Assembly (NCBI GenBank): GCA_046349515.1
Contig: JAXMCE010000007.1
Span: 62,001-126,000, forward strand
Origin: JBGPGW01 sp046349515
GTDB lineage: Bacteria; Pseudomonadota; Alphaproteobacteria; CADEGL01
Length of the DNA stretch: 64,000 bases
Direction: 5' to 3'
The notes under the pieces are model-generated. The model was not told the DNA's origin. It was given only the letters and a program-made list of their open reading frames with translations, and did no database searches. Positions 32,218-42,933 of the stretch are shown here, piece by piece. A program made the position numbers and the translations under genes. Position 1 is the first letter of the stretch; each line of letters opens with the position of its first letter.

Positions 32218-34581
32218 ATGGCCGAAGCCATACCGCTGAGGCGTCCCGCCACCGACAGCAAGGCCGACACGCTGCGCCTCCTGGGCGAGCTCGAGCGCAA
32301 GGTCCTGTGGCTGTCGAGCTGGACGATCCACCATGCGAACCATCTCCGCCCCAACCGGGACGGGCTCAAGGTCGGAGGCCACCAGGCGTCGAGTGCGTCC
32401 TGCGCGACGATCCTGACCGCGCTGTTCTTCCACGCGCTCCGCGCGGAGGACCGCATCGCGGTCAAGCCCCATGCGAGTCCGGCCTTCCACGCGATCCAGT
32501 ATCTTCTCGGCAACCAGAGCCGCGAGAAGCTCATGCGCTTCCGTGCGCTCGGCGGCGCCCAGTCCTATCCCTCGCGAACGAAAGACGTGGACGACGTCGA
32601 TTTCTCGACGGGCTCGGTCGGGCTCGGCGTCGCCATGACCCTCTTCGCTTCCCTCGTCCAGGACTATGTCCAGCTCCACAAGCTGAAGGACGCCCCGACC
32701 GGTCGCATGGTCGCGGTCTTGGGCGATGCCGAGCTCGACGAAGGGAACATCTTCGAGGCTCTCCTCGAAGGCTGGAAACACGACGTGCGGAACCTCTGGT
32801 GGGTCGTCGACTACAACCGCCAGAGCCTCGACAGCGTGGTCTCGGATCACCTATTTCAAAAGATTAAGGACTTTTTCCAAGCCGTTGGCTGGAAAGTCAT
32901 AATTCTGAAATACGGCAAGCGGCTCGAGGCTGCCTTCGCGCGCCCTGGGGGCGAGGCGCTGCGGCGCTGGATCGATGATTGCCCGAACGATCTCTACGCG
33001 GCGCTCACCTACAAAGGCGGGGCTGCCTGGCGCGAGCACCTCAAGACCGATCTCGGCAATACCCGCTTCCTCAGGACCCTCCTCGAGGAGCACGACGATC
33101 AGGCGCTCCACGCGCTCATGACCAACCTGGCCGGCCACGACATGGAATCCGTGGTCGAGGCCTTCGATGCGGTCGACAGCGATCTGCCCCATTGCTTCAT
33201 CGCCTACACGGTGAAGGGCTTCGGCCTGCCCTTCGCGGGCCATAAGGACAACCATGCGGGCCTCATGAACCTCGAGCAGCTCGGCCGGTTGAAGGAGCAG
33301 ATGGGCATCGCCGAGGGCGCCGAGTGGGACCGGTTCGCAGGGCTCGCGCTGCCGGTGGAGGCCATCGAGCGGTTTCTCGCCTCTGTCCCCTTCAGGCGCC
33401 GGTCGAAGGAGCGGACCGAAGCGCCGGCGGTTGCGGTGCCTGCGGATTTCCCGGTGCCGGCGGCCGCGCGCCTCTCGACCCAGGAGGCCTTCGGGCGCGT
33501 GCTCAACGAGCTCGGCAAGGGCAAGAGCGAGCTGGCCTCGCGCATCGTCACGACCTCGCCCGACGTCACCGTCTCGACCAATCTCGGCGGCTGGGTCAAC
33601 CAGCGCGCGATCTTCAACCGCTCCGACCGCGCCGACATCTTCAAGGAAGAGAAGGTCATCTCCGCCCAGCGCTGGGCCATGCATCGCGAGGGCCAGCACA
33701 TCGAGCTCGGCATCGCCGAGAACAACCTGTTCCTCATGCTGGCGGCCTTGGGCCTTGCGGGCGCGCATTTCGGCGCGCGGCTTATTCCGGTCGGTACCGT
33801 CTACGATCCATTCATCGCGCGCGGCCTCGATGCGCTCAACTACGCCTGCTACCAGGACGCGCGCTTCATGATCGTGGCGACACCCTCCGGCATCTCGCTC
33901 GCACCCGAAGGCGGAGCGCACCAGTCGGTCGTGCAGCCCTTGATCGGCATCGGCCAGCCCGGCCTCTCGAGCTTCGAGCCCGCCTATGCGGACGAGCTGG
34001 CCACCATCATGGCGTGGTCGTTCCGCTATATGCAGGAGCCGCGTGGCGGCTCGGTCTATCTGCGCCTCTCCACACGGCCGATCGACCAGCCAAAGCGCGT
34101 GCTCGATGCGACGCTCAAGGATGCGATCGTCGCCGGGGCCTATTGGCAGGTTCCGCCGGCGGCGGGTGCCGAGCTTGCGATCGTCTATAGCGGCGCGGTC
34201 GCGCCGGAGGCGATCGCGGCGCACGCGGCGCTTCTTGATGACGTGCCGGGTGCGGGTCTCCTGGCTGTCACTTCGGCCGACCGGCTCCATGAAGAGTGGC
34301 GGGCGAGCCAGCGCGAGGGCCGGCCCGGCCATGTCGACCGGCTGCTGGGCCAGTTGGGGCGCGGGGCAGGCCTCGTCACAGTGACGGACGGCCACCCGGC
34401 GGCGCTCTCCTGGCTTGGCGCCGTGGGGGCCCACCGGGTGCAGGCCCTCGGCGTCGAGGCTTTCGGCCAGTCGGGCGATATCGACGACCTCTATCGCACC
34501 TACGGGATCGACAGCGAGGCGATCCTCGACGCGGCGGCGCGCCATTTCCTCGATTTGGGGGGCAAAAGCCAGGCGCGTTAA
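32218..34581 (+). CDS. transketolase-like/pyruvate dehydrogenase E1-type ThDP enzyme
   Basis: 787 residues with the layout of homodimeric E1 (AceE): a ThDP-binding domain with GDAELDEGN...VVDYNRQSLD, a pyrimidine domain with the catalytic glutamate in HIELGIAENN, and a C-terminal transketolase-like domain. AceE has about 880 residues, so this is a shorter branch. GDA replaces the usual GDG of the ThDP motif. No E2 or E3 gene is nearby, so it may act without a multienzyme complex or with partners encoded elsewhere. Start is the ATG at 32218 after GAGGAG; a GTG at 32212 is possible. Bases 32851-32913 are unusually AT-rich. Confidence 0.8.
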   Translation: MAEAIPLRRPATDSKADTLRLLGELERKVLWLSSWTIHHANHLRPNRDGLKVGGHQASSASCATILTALFFHALRAEDRIAVKPHASPAFHAIQYLLGNQSREKLMRFRALGGAQSYPSRTKDVDDVDFSTGSVGLGVAMTLFASLVQDYVQLHKLKDAPTGRMVAVLGDAELDEGNIFEALLEGWKHDVRNLWWVVDYNRQSLDSVVSDHLFQKIKDFFQAVGWKVIILKYGKRLEAAFARPGGEALRRWIDDCPNDLYAALTYKGGAAWREHLKTDLGNTRFLRTLLEEHDDQALHALMTNLAGHDMESVVEAFDAVDSDLPHCFIAYTVKGFGLPFAGHKDNHAGLMNLEQLGRLKEQMGIAEGAEWDRFAGLALPVEAIERFLASVPFRRRSKERTEAPAVAVPADFPVPAAARLSTQEAFGRVLNELGKGKSELASRIVTTSPDVTVSTNLGGWVNQRAIFNRSDRADIFKEEKVISAQRWAMHREGQHIELGIAENNLFLMLAALGLAGAHFGARLIPVGTVYDPFIARGLDALNYACYQDARFMIVATPSGISLAPEGGAHQSVVQPLIGIGQPGLSSFEPAYADELATIMAWSFRYMQEPRGGSVYLRLSTRPIDQPKRVLDATLKDAIVAGAYWQVPPAAGAELAIVYSGAVAPEAIAAHAALLDDVPGAGLLAVTSADRLHEEWRASQREGRPGHVDRLLGQLGRGAGLVTVTDGHPAALSWLGAVGAHRVQALGVEAFGQSGDIDDLYRTYGIDSEAILDAAARHFLDLGGKSQAR

Positions 34582-34675
34582 CGGTTTGGCCGTTGCAAGG
34601 TTGCGCCCTCTGCCCCATTGATATAGAGAAGCGGCCCTATTTCGGCGGTTAATTCCGTCGGGCCCGATTGGCCCT

Positions 34676-34761
34676 GCGGGCGTGGTGGAATTGGTAGACA
34701 CGCAGGATTTAGGTTCCTGTGACCTCGCGTCGTGGGGGTTCAAGTCCCTCCGCCCGCACCA
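34676..34761 (+). tRNA. tRNA-Leu (anticodon UAG)
   Basis: 86 bases including an encoded CCA. The acceptor stem GCGGGCG pairs with CGCCCGC, the anticodon stem CAGGA/TCCTG encloses the loop TTTAGGT, giving anticodon TAG (reads CUA/CUN leucine). The long variable arm expected for tRNA-Leu and the T loop GTTCAAGTC are present. It lies between the E1 gene and trigger factor. Confidence 0.95.
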
Positions 34762-34833
34762 ACCGCCACGGTCCGTTTGGTCAGCCGGGCTCTGCCCGCT
34801 TGATCTCGACATCAGTGACGTGCGGATTTGAAA

Positions 34834-36243
34834 ATGCAGGTGACCGAGACTCTGTCCGAAGGTTTGAAGCGCGAGTTCAAGGTGGTCTTGCCCGCCCAGG
34901 ACATCGAGCAGCGCGTGACCGACAAGTTGCGCGTGGTGGGCGAGACAGCGCGCATCCCTGGCTTCCGCCAGGGCAAGATCCCCCTTGCGCTCCTCAAGTC
35001 GCGCTTCGGCGCCTCCGTCCGGAGCGAGGTGCTCCAGGAAGCCGTCAACGACGGGTCGAGCAAGGCCATCACCGACAACGGTCTGCGGCCGGCGCTTCAG
35101 CCCAAGATCGAGATCACCTCGGCCGATCCGGGGGCGGACCTCGCCTTCACGGTGGCGATCGAGCTTCTGCCCGAGATCAAGCCCATGGATTTCAAGGCCA
35201 TCGAGCTCGAGCGGCTCGAGGTCACGGTGGGCGAGGACGACGTGACCAAGGAGGTCGAGCGCCGGGCCGCGCAGGTGAAGCGCACCGAGCCCATCACCGA
35301 GGCGCGCGCGAGCCAGAAGGGCGATGTCGTCGTCATCGACTTCGCGGGCACGATCGACGGCAAGCCCATTCCCGGCGGCAAGGCCGAGGGCTATCACCTC
35401 GAGCTCGGCAGCGGCGTGTTCATCCCGGGCCTCGAGGACCAGCTCATCGGGGTCAAGGCCGGCGAGCATCGGAGCGTCAGCGCGCGCTTCCCCGACGAGT
35501 ATCCGAACGAGTCGCTTCGCGGCAAGGACGCGCAGTTCGAAGTCGACTTGAAGGAGATCCGCGCGCTCCAGCCCGTGCCCATCGACGACGAGCTGGCCAA
35601 GCAGCTCGGCCAGGAGAATCTCGAGGCGCTGCGGGGGGCTGTCCGGAAGGATCTCGAGGCCACATATAATGTGGTGTCGCGCTCGCGCGTGAAGCGCGTG
35701 CTCTTCGACAAGCTGGTCGATTCCCATGATTTCCCGCTGCCGGCGGGCATGGTCGACATGGAGTTCAACGGCATCTGGCAGCAGATCGAGCAGGACAAGG
35801 CGGCGGGCCGCCTCGATCCCGAGGACGCGGCGAAGAGCGAGGACGACCTTCGGGCCGATTACCGCTCGGTCGCGGAGCGGCGGATCCGCCTCGGTCTCCT
35901 TCTCTCGGAAGTCGGGCGGGCCAACAACATCGCGGTCACGGCGGAGGAGCTCAACCGCGCGCTTGTCGCGGAGGCACGGCGCCATCCGGGCCAGGAGCGT
36001 CGCGTCATGGAGTTCTACAGCCAGAACCCGGCGGCGGCGGACACGCTCCGCGCGCCCATCCTCGAGGAGAAGGTCGTCGACTTCATCCTCGAGATGGCGA
36101 ACGTGACGAAACGGCCGGTCTCGCCTGAGGAGTTCCTGAAGCCGGAGGCGGGAGAGAAGGCGGACGAGGGCGAGGCGAAGCCCGCGAAGAAGGCTGCCAA
36201 GAAGACCAAGAAGGCAAAATCGGACGACAAGTCGGACGAGTGA
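34834..36243 (+). CDS. tig: trigger factor
   Basis: 469 residues. Ribosome-bound chaperone and peptidyl-prolyl isomerase that meets nascent chains. The N-terminal ribosome-binding domain carries the signature IPGFRQGKIP (family GFRxGKxP). The FKBP-type PPIase domain (about 150-245, GDVVVIDFAGTIDGKP) and the helical C-terminal arms follow, and the end is a Lys/Ala-rich tail. Start is the ATG at 34834. First of the usual tig-clpP-clpX-lon series. Confidence 0.97.
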   Translation: MQVTETLSEGLKREFKVVLPAQDIEQRVTDKLRVVGETARIPGFRQGKIPLALLKSRFGASVRSEVLQEAVNDGSSKAITDNGLRPALQPKIEITSADPGADLAFTVAIELLPEIKPMDFKAIELERLEVTVGEDDVTKEVERRAAQVKRTEPITEARASQKGDVVVIDFAGTIDGKPIPGGKAEGYHLELGSGVFIPGLEDQLIGVKAGEHRSVSARFPDEYPNESLRGKDAQFEVDLKEIRALQPVPIDDELAKQLGQENLEALRGAVRKDLEATYNVVSRSRVKRVLFDKLVDSHDFPLPAGMVDMEFNGIWQQIEQDKAAGRLDPEDAAKSEDDLRADYRSVAERRIRLGLLLSEVGRANNIAVTAEELNRALVAEARRHPGQERRVMEFYSQNPAAADTLRAPILEEKVVDFILEMANVTKRPVSPEEFLKPEAGEKADEGEAKPAKKAAKKTKKAKSDDKSDE

Positions 36244-36277
36244 GCGCGGTTCAGCCGTGCCGAGGGCAAGCGAGGCG

Positions 36278-36931
36278 ATGGGCGTAAATTACGAGACGAC
36301 GGCCAACATGCTGGTTCCCATGGTGGTGGAGCAGACCAACCGCGGGGAACGAGCCTACGACATCTATTCGCGCCTGTTGAAGGAGCGGATCATTTTCCTG
36401 ACCGGTCCCGTCAACGACGGCGTCGCGAGCCTCATCTGCGCCCAGCTCCTGTTCCTCGAATCGGAGAATCCGTCGAAGGACATCTCCTTCTATATCAATT
36501 CGCCCGGCGGGCTCGTGAGCGCCGGCCTCGCGATCTACGACACGATGCAGTACATCCGGCCGCCGGTGATGACCCTCTGCATCGGTCAGGCGGCCTCCAT
36601 GGGCGCCCTTCTCCTCGCGGCGGGTGCCGCCGGCAAGCGCTACGCGCTTCCGAACGCGCGGATCATGGTCCACCAGCCTTCGGGCGGTTTCCAGGGCCAG
36701 GCGACCGACATCGAAATCCACGCCCGCGAGATCCTGGCCTTGAGGGCCCGCCTCAACGAGATCTTCGTCCACCACACGGGTCAGTCCATCAAGACGATCG
36801 AGGACGCCATGGAGCGCGACCGTTTCATGGCGCCTGAGGAAGCCAAGACCTTCGGCCTGGTCGACGAGGTCGTGCTGCACCGGCCCGCCGCCCTCATGCC
36901 GGCCGAGGATTCCGCGAAATCCGGCCGTTGA
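36278..36931 (+). CDS. clpP: ATP-dependent Clp protease proteolytic subunit
   Basis: 217 residues from the ATG at 36278 (a GTG at 36257 is in frame; mature ClpP probably begins near LVPMVVEQTNRGERAYD after self-processing). Catalytic Ser is in GQAASMGALLL, His in MVHQPSGGFQG, and Asp follows in the ATDIEIHA region. It forms the tetradecameric barrel that degrades substrates unfolded by ClpX, encoded next, and ClpA. 34 bases after tig. Confidence 0.97.
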   Translation: MGVNYETTANMLVPMVVEQTNRGERAYDIYSRLLKERIIFLTGPVNDGVASLICAQLLFLESENPSKDISFYINSPGGLVSAGLAIYDTMQYIRPPVMTLCIGQAASMGALLLAAGAAGKRYALPNARIMVHQPSGGFQGQATDIEIHAREILALRARLNEIFVHHTGQSIKTIEDAMERDRFMAPEEAKTFGLVDEVVLHRPAALMPAEDSAKSGR

Positions 36932-37040
36932 TGCCCGCTGTGCCGCCTTCCTTCAGGCACTGTTAAGAGAAAATTGAAACCGGCGTGCGACCTTCGCTTA
37001 CTCGGTAAGAGTCGCTGGCGGACCTGTCGCCTCAACAGGT

Positions 37041-37124
37041 TAAGTCTAAGTGACTGTTCTACGATGGACTTGTGCCGGACCGGACCCTATGCGTAAATGA
37101 GGCGGCCTTAGAGGATTAGACTTA
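37041..37124 (+). promoter_or_regulatory. clpX upstream region with 9-bp inverted repeat
   Basis: TAAGTCTAA (37041-37049) and TTAGACTTA (37116-37124) are exact reverse complements 66 bases apart, in the 214-base gap between clpP and clpX, ending 21 bases before the clpX start. Between them are CTTG (37069-37072) and CCCTAT (37085-37090), which recall a heat-shock sigma-32 promoter, but the 12-base spacing is short. Role not proven. Confidence 0.35.
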
Positions 37125-37145
37125 CTACATCTAGTCGGGGCGCGT

Positions 37146-38411
37146 ATGAACAAGGCTAGCGGCGGCGATTCGAAGAACACGCTGTACTGTTCCTTCTGCG
37201 GCAAAAGCCAGCACGAAGTGCGCAAGCTCATTGCCGGCCCGACCGTGTTCATCTGCGACGAATGCGTCGAGCTCTGCATGGACATCATCCGTGAGGAGCA
37301 CAAGACGACCATCGTCAAGTCCCGGGACGGGGTTCCGACCCCGCGGGAGATCTGCAAGGTCCTGGATGACTATGTGATCGGCCAAGGCCACGCCAAGCGG
37401 GTCCTGTCGGTCGCCGTCCACAACCATTACAAGCGCCTGGCCCACGGCCAGAAGGCGAGCGACGTCGAGCTCGCCAAATCGAACATCCTCCTGATCGGCC
37501 CGACCGGCTGCGGCAAGACCCTGTTGGCCCAGACGCTCGCCCGCATCATCGACGTGCCCTTCACCATGGCCGATGCCACGACCCTGACCGAGGCGGGCTA
37601 TGTCGGCGAGGACGTCGAGAACATCATCCTGAAGCTGCTGCAGGCCGCCGACTACAACGTCGAGCGCGCCCAGCGCGGCATCGTCTACATCGACGAGGTC
37701 GACAAGATCTCGCGGAAGTCCGACAACCCCTCGATCACGCGCGACGTGTCGGGCGAGGGCGTGCAGCAGGCGCTTCTGAAGATCATGGAGGGCACGATCG
37801 CCTCCGTGCCGCCCCAGGGCGGGCGCAAGCACCCGCAGCAGGAGTTCCTCCAAGTCGACACGACGAACATCCTCTTCATCTGTGGCGGCGCGTTCTCCGG
37901 CCTCGAGAAGATCATCTCGGCGCGGGGGCGGGGCTCGTCCATCGGCTTCGGCGCCGATGTGCGCGGACCCGACGAGCGCGGGACGGGCGAAGTCCTGCGC
38001 GAGGTCGAGCCGGAGGACTTGCTCAAATTCGGGCTGATCCCCGAGTTCATCGGGCGCCTGCCGGTCATCGCGACGCTCGAGGATTTGGACCAGCAGGCTC
38101 TCGTCGATATCCTGACCAAGCCCAAGAACGCACTGGTCAAGCAGTACCAGCGCCTCTTCGAGATGGAGGGCGTTCGGCTCTCCTTCGCCGAGGATGCGCT
38201 CGGCGCCGTCGCCCGCAAGGCGATCGCGCGGAAGACCGGCGCCCGGGGACTCCGCTCGATTCTCGAGAACATTCTGCTCGAGAGCATGTTCGAGCTGCCG
38301 GCTTACGAGGGCGTCGAGGAAGTCGTCGTCAACAAGGAAGTCGTCGAAGGACGGGCCCGGCCGCTGCAAATCTACGCAGATCGCGCCGAGGACGTCGGTT
38401 CGAGCGCCTAA
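37146..38411 (+). CDS. clpX: ATP-dependent Clp protease ATP-binding subunit ClpX
   Basis: 421 residues. The N-terminal zinc-binding domain has C15, C18, C37 and C40; the AAA+ module has Walker A GPTGCGKT, Walker B IVYIDEVDKI, and the pore and sensor elements of the family; the ClpP-contacting IGF loop is present as LIPEFIGRLP nearby. It unfolds tagged proteins and passes them to ClpP. The length and domain order are standard. Confidence 0.98.
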   Translation: MNKASGGDSKNTLYCSFCGKSQHEVRKLIAGPTVFICDECVELCMDIIREEHKTTIVKSRDGVPTPREICKVLDDYVIGQGHAKRVLSVAVHNHYKRLAHGQKASDVELAKSNILLIGPTGCGKTLLAQTLARIIDVPFTMADATTLTEAGYVGEDVENIILKLLQAADYNVERAQRGIVYIDEVDKISRKSDNPSITRDVSGEGVQQALLKIMEGTIASVPPQGGRKHPQQEFLQVDTTNILFICGGAFSGLEKIISARGRGSSIGFGADVRGPDERGTGEVLREVEPEDLLKFGLIPEFIGRLPVIATLEDLDQQALVDILTKPKNALVKQYQRLFEMEGVRLSFAEDALGAVARKAIARKTGARGLRSILENILLESMFELPAYEGVEEVVVNKEVVEGRARPLQIYADRAEDVGSSA

Positions 38412-38417
38412 CCCCAG

Positions 38418-38437
38418 GCCCCCTTGATCACGGGGGC
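38418..38437 (+). terminator. hairpin downstream of clpX
   Basis: GCCCCC pairs with GGGGGC around an 8-nt loop, 6 bases after the clpX stop. There is no T tract, so it may attenuate or mark the 3' end of the clpX message in the 121-base gap before lon. Confidence 0.35.
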
Positions 38438-38532
38438 GCTCGGGGCCACGTAATAGTCCACTTGAGGCGGGTTCATCCGCCAGTCGAGACCGGGCATCGA
38501 GCCCCGGAATCGCATCGATACGAGGTCGGATC

Positions 38533-40938
<2,406 letters not shown>

Positions 40939-40945
40939 TCGTCCG

Positions 40946-40964
40946 CTCGCGCGGGACGCGCGAG
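40946..40964 (+). terminator. hairpin downstream of lon
   Basis: CTCGCGCG, loop GGA, CGCGCGAG: an 8-bp all-paired stem beginning 8 bases after the lon stop. No clear T run follows (AGAAAGC), so terminator strength is uncertain. Confidence 0.45.
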
Positions 40965-40992
40965 AAAGCTGGGGAAAACCACGCCGCTTCGA

Positions 40993-41025
40993 TTGACGGC
41001 CCGTTTCCGTTCGATCTAGAACGGA
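40993..41025 (+). promoter_or_regulatory. candidate hup promoter with overlapping operator
   Basis: TTGACG (40993-40998) and TAGAAC (41017-41022) are 18 bases apart, a good sigma-70-like promoter. The -10 lies inside an inverted repeat, TCCGTTC (41006-41012) and GAACGGA (41019-41025), which could bind a repressor. The distance to the hup start is about 70 bases. Confidence 0.5.
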
Positions 41026-41040
41026 CGCGCGGGGGAGATT

Positions 41041-41060
41041 CGTCGTTTGTCGAAACGACG
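41041..41060 (+). promoter_or_regulatory. stable hairpin in the hup 5' leader
   Basis: CGTCGTTT, loop GTCG, AAACGACG: a perfect 8-bp stem with a tetraloop, ending 34 bases before the HU start codon and 24 before the AGGGGACGAAG ribosome site. It would lie in the 5' untranslated region of the predicted transcript and could affect stability or translation. Confidence 0.5.
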
Positions 41061-41094
41061 CGTTCGGTCAGGCGCGATCACCCAGGGGACGAAG

Positions 41095-41367
41095 ATGAAC
41101 AAGATCGAATTGATTTCGGCCATCGCGAAGAAGTCGGGCATGTCGAAGACCGATGCCACGAGCGCGGTGGACACCATCATCGATTGCATCACCTCGACCT
41201 TGAAGAAGGGTCAGGAGGTTCGGCTCGTCGGCTTCGGCACGTTCAGCGTCTCGCAGCGCAAGGCGTCGACGGGACGCAATCCGCGGACGGGCGCGGAGAT
41301 CCGCATCCCGGCGTCGAAGCATCCGAAGTTCAGGGCCGGCAAGGCGCTGAAGTCGGCCGTCAACTGA
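41095..41367 (+). CDS. HU family DNA-binding protein
   Basis: 90 residues from the ATG at 41095 (MNKIELISAIAKKSGM), preceded by AGGGGACGAAG. The HU/IHF signature VGFGTFSVSQRKASTGRNPRTG includes the DNA-clamping beta-arm with the intercalating proline; the C-terminal KHPKFRAGKALKSAV is typical of HU and not of IHF. Nucleoid compaction protein, dimeric. It lies downstream of lon, as in many alphaproteobacteria, under its own promoter. Confidence 0.96.
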   Translation: MNKIELISAIAKKSGMSKTDATSAVDTIIDCITSTLKKGQEVRLVGFGTFSVSQRKASTGRNPRTGAEIRIPASKHPKFRAGKALKSAVN

Positions 41368-41530
41368 GCGAGAACGCGCGCACCCAGTCCCCCATGCCAT
41401 GAGCGTTCGGCGTGGGGGATGGCTCGCGGCCCCATTTTTGGGCGTATCGACGGGTGAAACCCGCCCTGGTGTCGCGAGGCGGGTGCTGCCTGTGCTATGA
41501 GAGGGCTCCGAGGCTCGCACGCTGGCCCTT

Positions 41531-41606
41531 GGGCGATTAGCTCAGCTGGTAGAGCACCTGCTTTACACGCAGGGGGTCGTAGGTTCGAGCCCTGCATCGC
41601 CCACCA
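41531..41606 (+). tRNA. tRNA-Val (anticodon UAC)
   Basis: 76 bases with encoded CCA. Acceptor GGGCGAT pairs with ATCGCCC; anticodon stem CCTGC/GCAGG encloses TTTACAC, anticodon TAC; T loop GTTCGAGCC is canonical. Confidence 0.97.
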
Positions 41607-41722
41607 GTCTTCGCTCGCGTTGCGAGCGCGGCGGCAGCGGGTGGGAGCGGATCGGCGCGATTGTTCGGGGCCCTTCGCTTGACTTCATGGGGGCCCTCAA
41701 GTACAGCCGTTTTCTCCGATTC

Positions 41723-41799
<77 letters not shown>

Positions 41800-42013
41800 C
41801 TTCTCAAGACCGCAGAGATTGGCGAAAGGACTGCTTCGCGCGATCGCGCGCACGGCTCTCGCGGTCCCTTCTCCGAAAGAGCCTATTTTTGTTGCGGGCG
41901 GCGAGGGCGTGTTGTAAACCCTGCTCGCCCCGCGGGCGCGAAAACCCGGAAAAATCCGAGGGTTAGACGCCGGGGGTTGGACGCGGTCGGTGGCGTCGGA
42001 GCGAACCCGGACC

Positions 42014-42379
42014 ATGGAAGCGCTTCTCGTCGAGTATCTCCCAATCCTGATTTTCCTTGGCGTCGCCGTCGCTGTTGCCGGCGCGGCCCTGACTGCCTCC
42101 TATGTCGCCGCCCGCCAGCGGCCCGATTCCGAGAAACTCTCGGCCTATGAGTGCGGTTTCGAGGCGTTCGGCGATGCGCGCAGCAAGTTCGACGTGCGCT
42201 TCTACCTCGTCGCCATCCTCTTCATCATCTTTGATCTCGAAGTCGCCTTCCTCTTTCCCTGGGCGATCACGCTCGGCGAGATCGGGCTCTTCGGCTTCTG
42301 GTCGATGGTGGTGTTCCTCGCCGTGCTGACCATCGGCTTCGTCTACGAGTGGAAGAAGGGGGCGCTCGAATGGGAGTGA
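42014..42379 (+). CDS. nuoA: NADH-quinone oxidoreductase subunit A
   Basis: 121 residues from the ATG at 42014 (MEALLVEYLPI). Small membrane subunit of complex I with three transmembrane helices; the conserved YECGFEAFGDARSKFDVRFY loop and FDLEVAFLFPWA helix take part in coupling quinone reduction to proton pumping. First gene of the fourteen-gene nuo operon. The stop overlaps the start of nuoB by 10 bases. Confidence 0.97.
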   Translation: MEALLVEYLPILIFLGVAVAVAGAALTASYVAARQRPDSEKLSAYECGFEAFGDARSKFDVRFYLVAILFIIFDLEVAFLFPWAITLGEIGLFGFWSMVVFLAVLTIGFVYEWKKGALEWE

Positions 42380-42888
42380 CCGCCCCCGCGGCCCAGGACG
42401 CGATCCTCGCGCGCGCCACGGCGGAGTTGACGGAGAAGGGCTTCATCGTCGCCCAGCTCGACAAGCTGGTGAATTGGGCGCGCACGGGCTCGCTCTGGCC
42501 GATGACCTTCGGCCTGGCCTGCTGCGCCGTCGAGATGATGCACTCCGCGGCCGCGCGCTACGACCTCGACCGCTTCGGCGTCGTGTTCCGCCCGAGCCCG
42601 CGCCAGTCCGATGTCATGATCGTGGCCGGCACGCTCTGCAACAAGATGGCGCCGGCGCTGCGCAAGGTCTACGACCAGATGTCGGAGCCGCGCTGGGTCA
42701 TCTCCATGGGCTCGTGCGCCAATGGCGGCGGCTACTACCACTACTCCTATTCCGTGGTGCGGGGCTGCGACCGGATCGTGCCGGTCGACGTCTATGTGCC
42801 CGGCTGTCCGCCGACGGCCGAGGCGCTTCTTTACGGGGTCCTTCAGCTGCAGAAGAAGATCCGGCGGACGGGAACGATTGCGCGTTGA
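42370..42888 (+). CDS. nuoB: NADH-quinone oxidoreductase subunit B
   Basis: 172 residues. Carries the terminal [4Fe-4S] cluster N2 next to the quinone site: the tandem cysteines in GLACCAVEMM, then GTLCNKM, GSCANGGGYY and VPGCPP supply the ligands. The ATG at 42370 lies inside the nuoA 3' end, so translation is coupled. Confidence 0.97.
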   Translation: MGVTAPAAQDAILARATAELTEKGFIVAQLDKLVNWARTGSLWPMTFGLACCAVEMMHSAAARYDLDRFGVVFRPSPRQSDVMIVAGTLCNKMAPALRKVYDQMSEPRWVISMGSCANGGGYYHYSYSVVRGCDRIVPVDVYVPGCPPTAEALLYGVLQLQKKIRRTGTIAR

Positions 42889-42933
42889 GACGATCGCTTC
42901 GAAGGGTGAGTCGGTGACGAAGGACGGCGATCG

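Noticed and set aside
32851..35985. Open frame of over 1000 codons on the minus strand
   Set aside because: It runs antisense through the E1 gene, tRNA-Leu and trigger factor, has biased shadow composition (Arg/Asp/Glu/Leu-rich) and no ribosome site or domain. A GC-rich artefact, like the long minus-strand frames opposite lon (38473-40935), nuoG (46532-48706) and RNase J (57587-59422).
37069..37090. Sigma-32 promoter for clpX
   Set aside because: CTTG and CCCTAT are present but only 12 bases apart, too short to be called; kept as a remark only.
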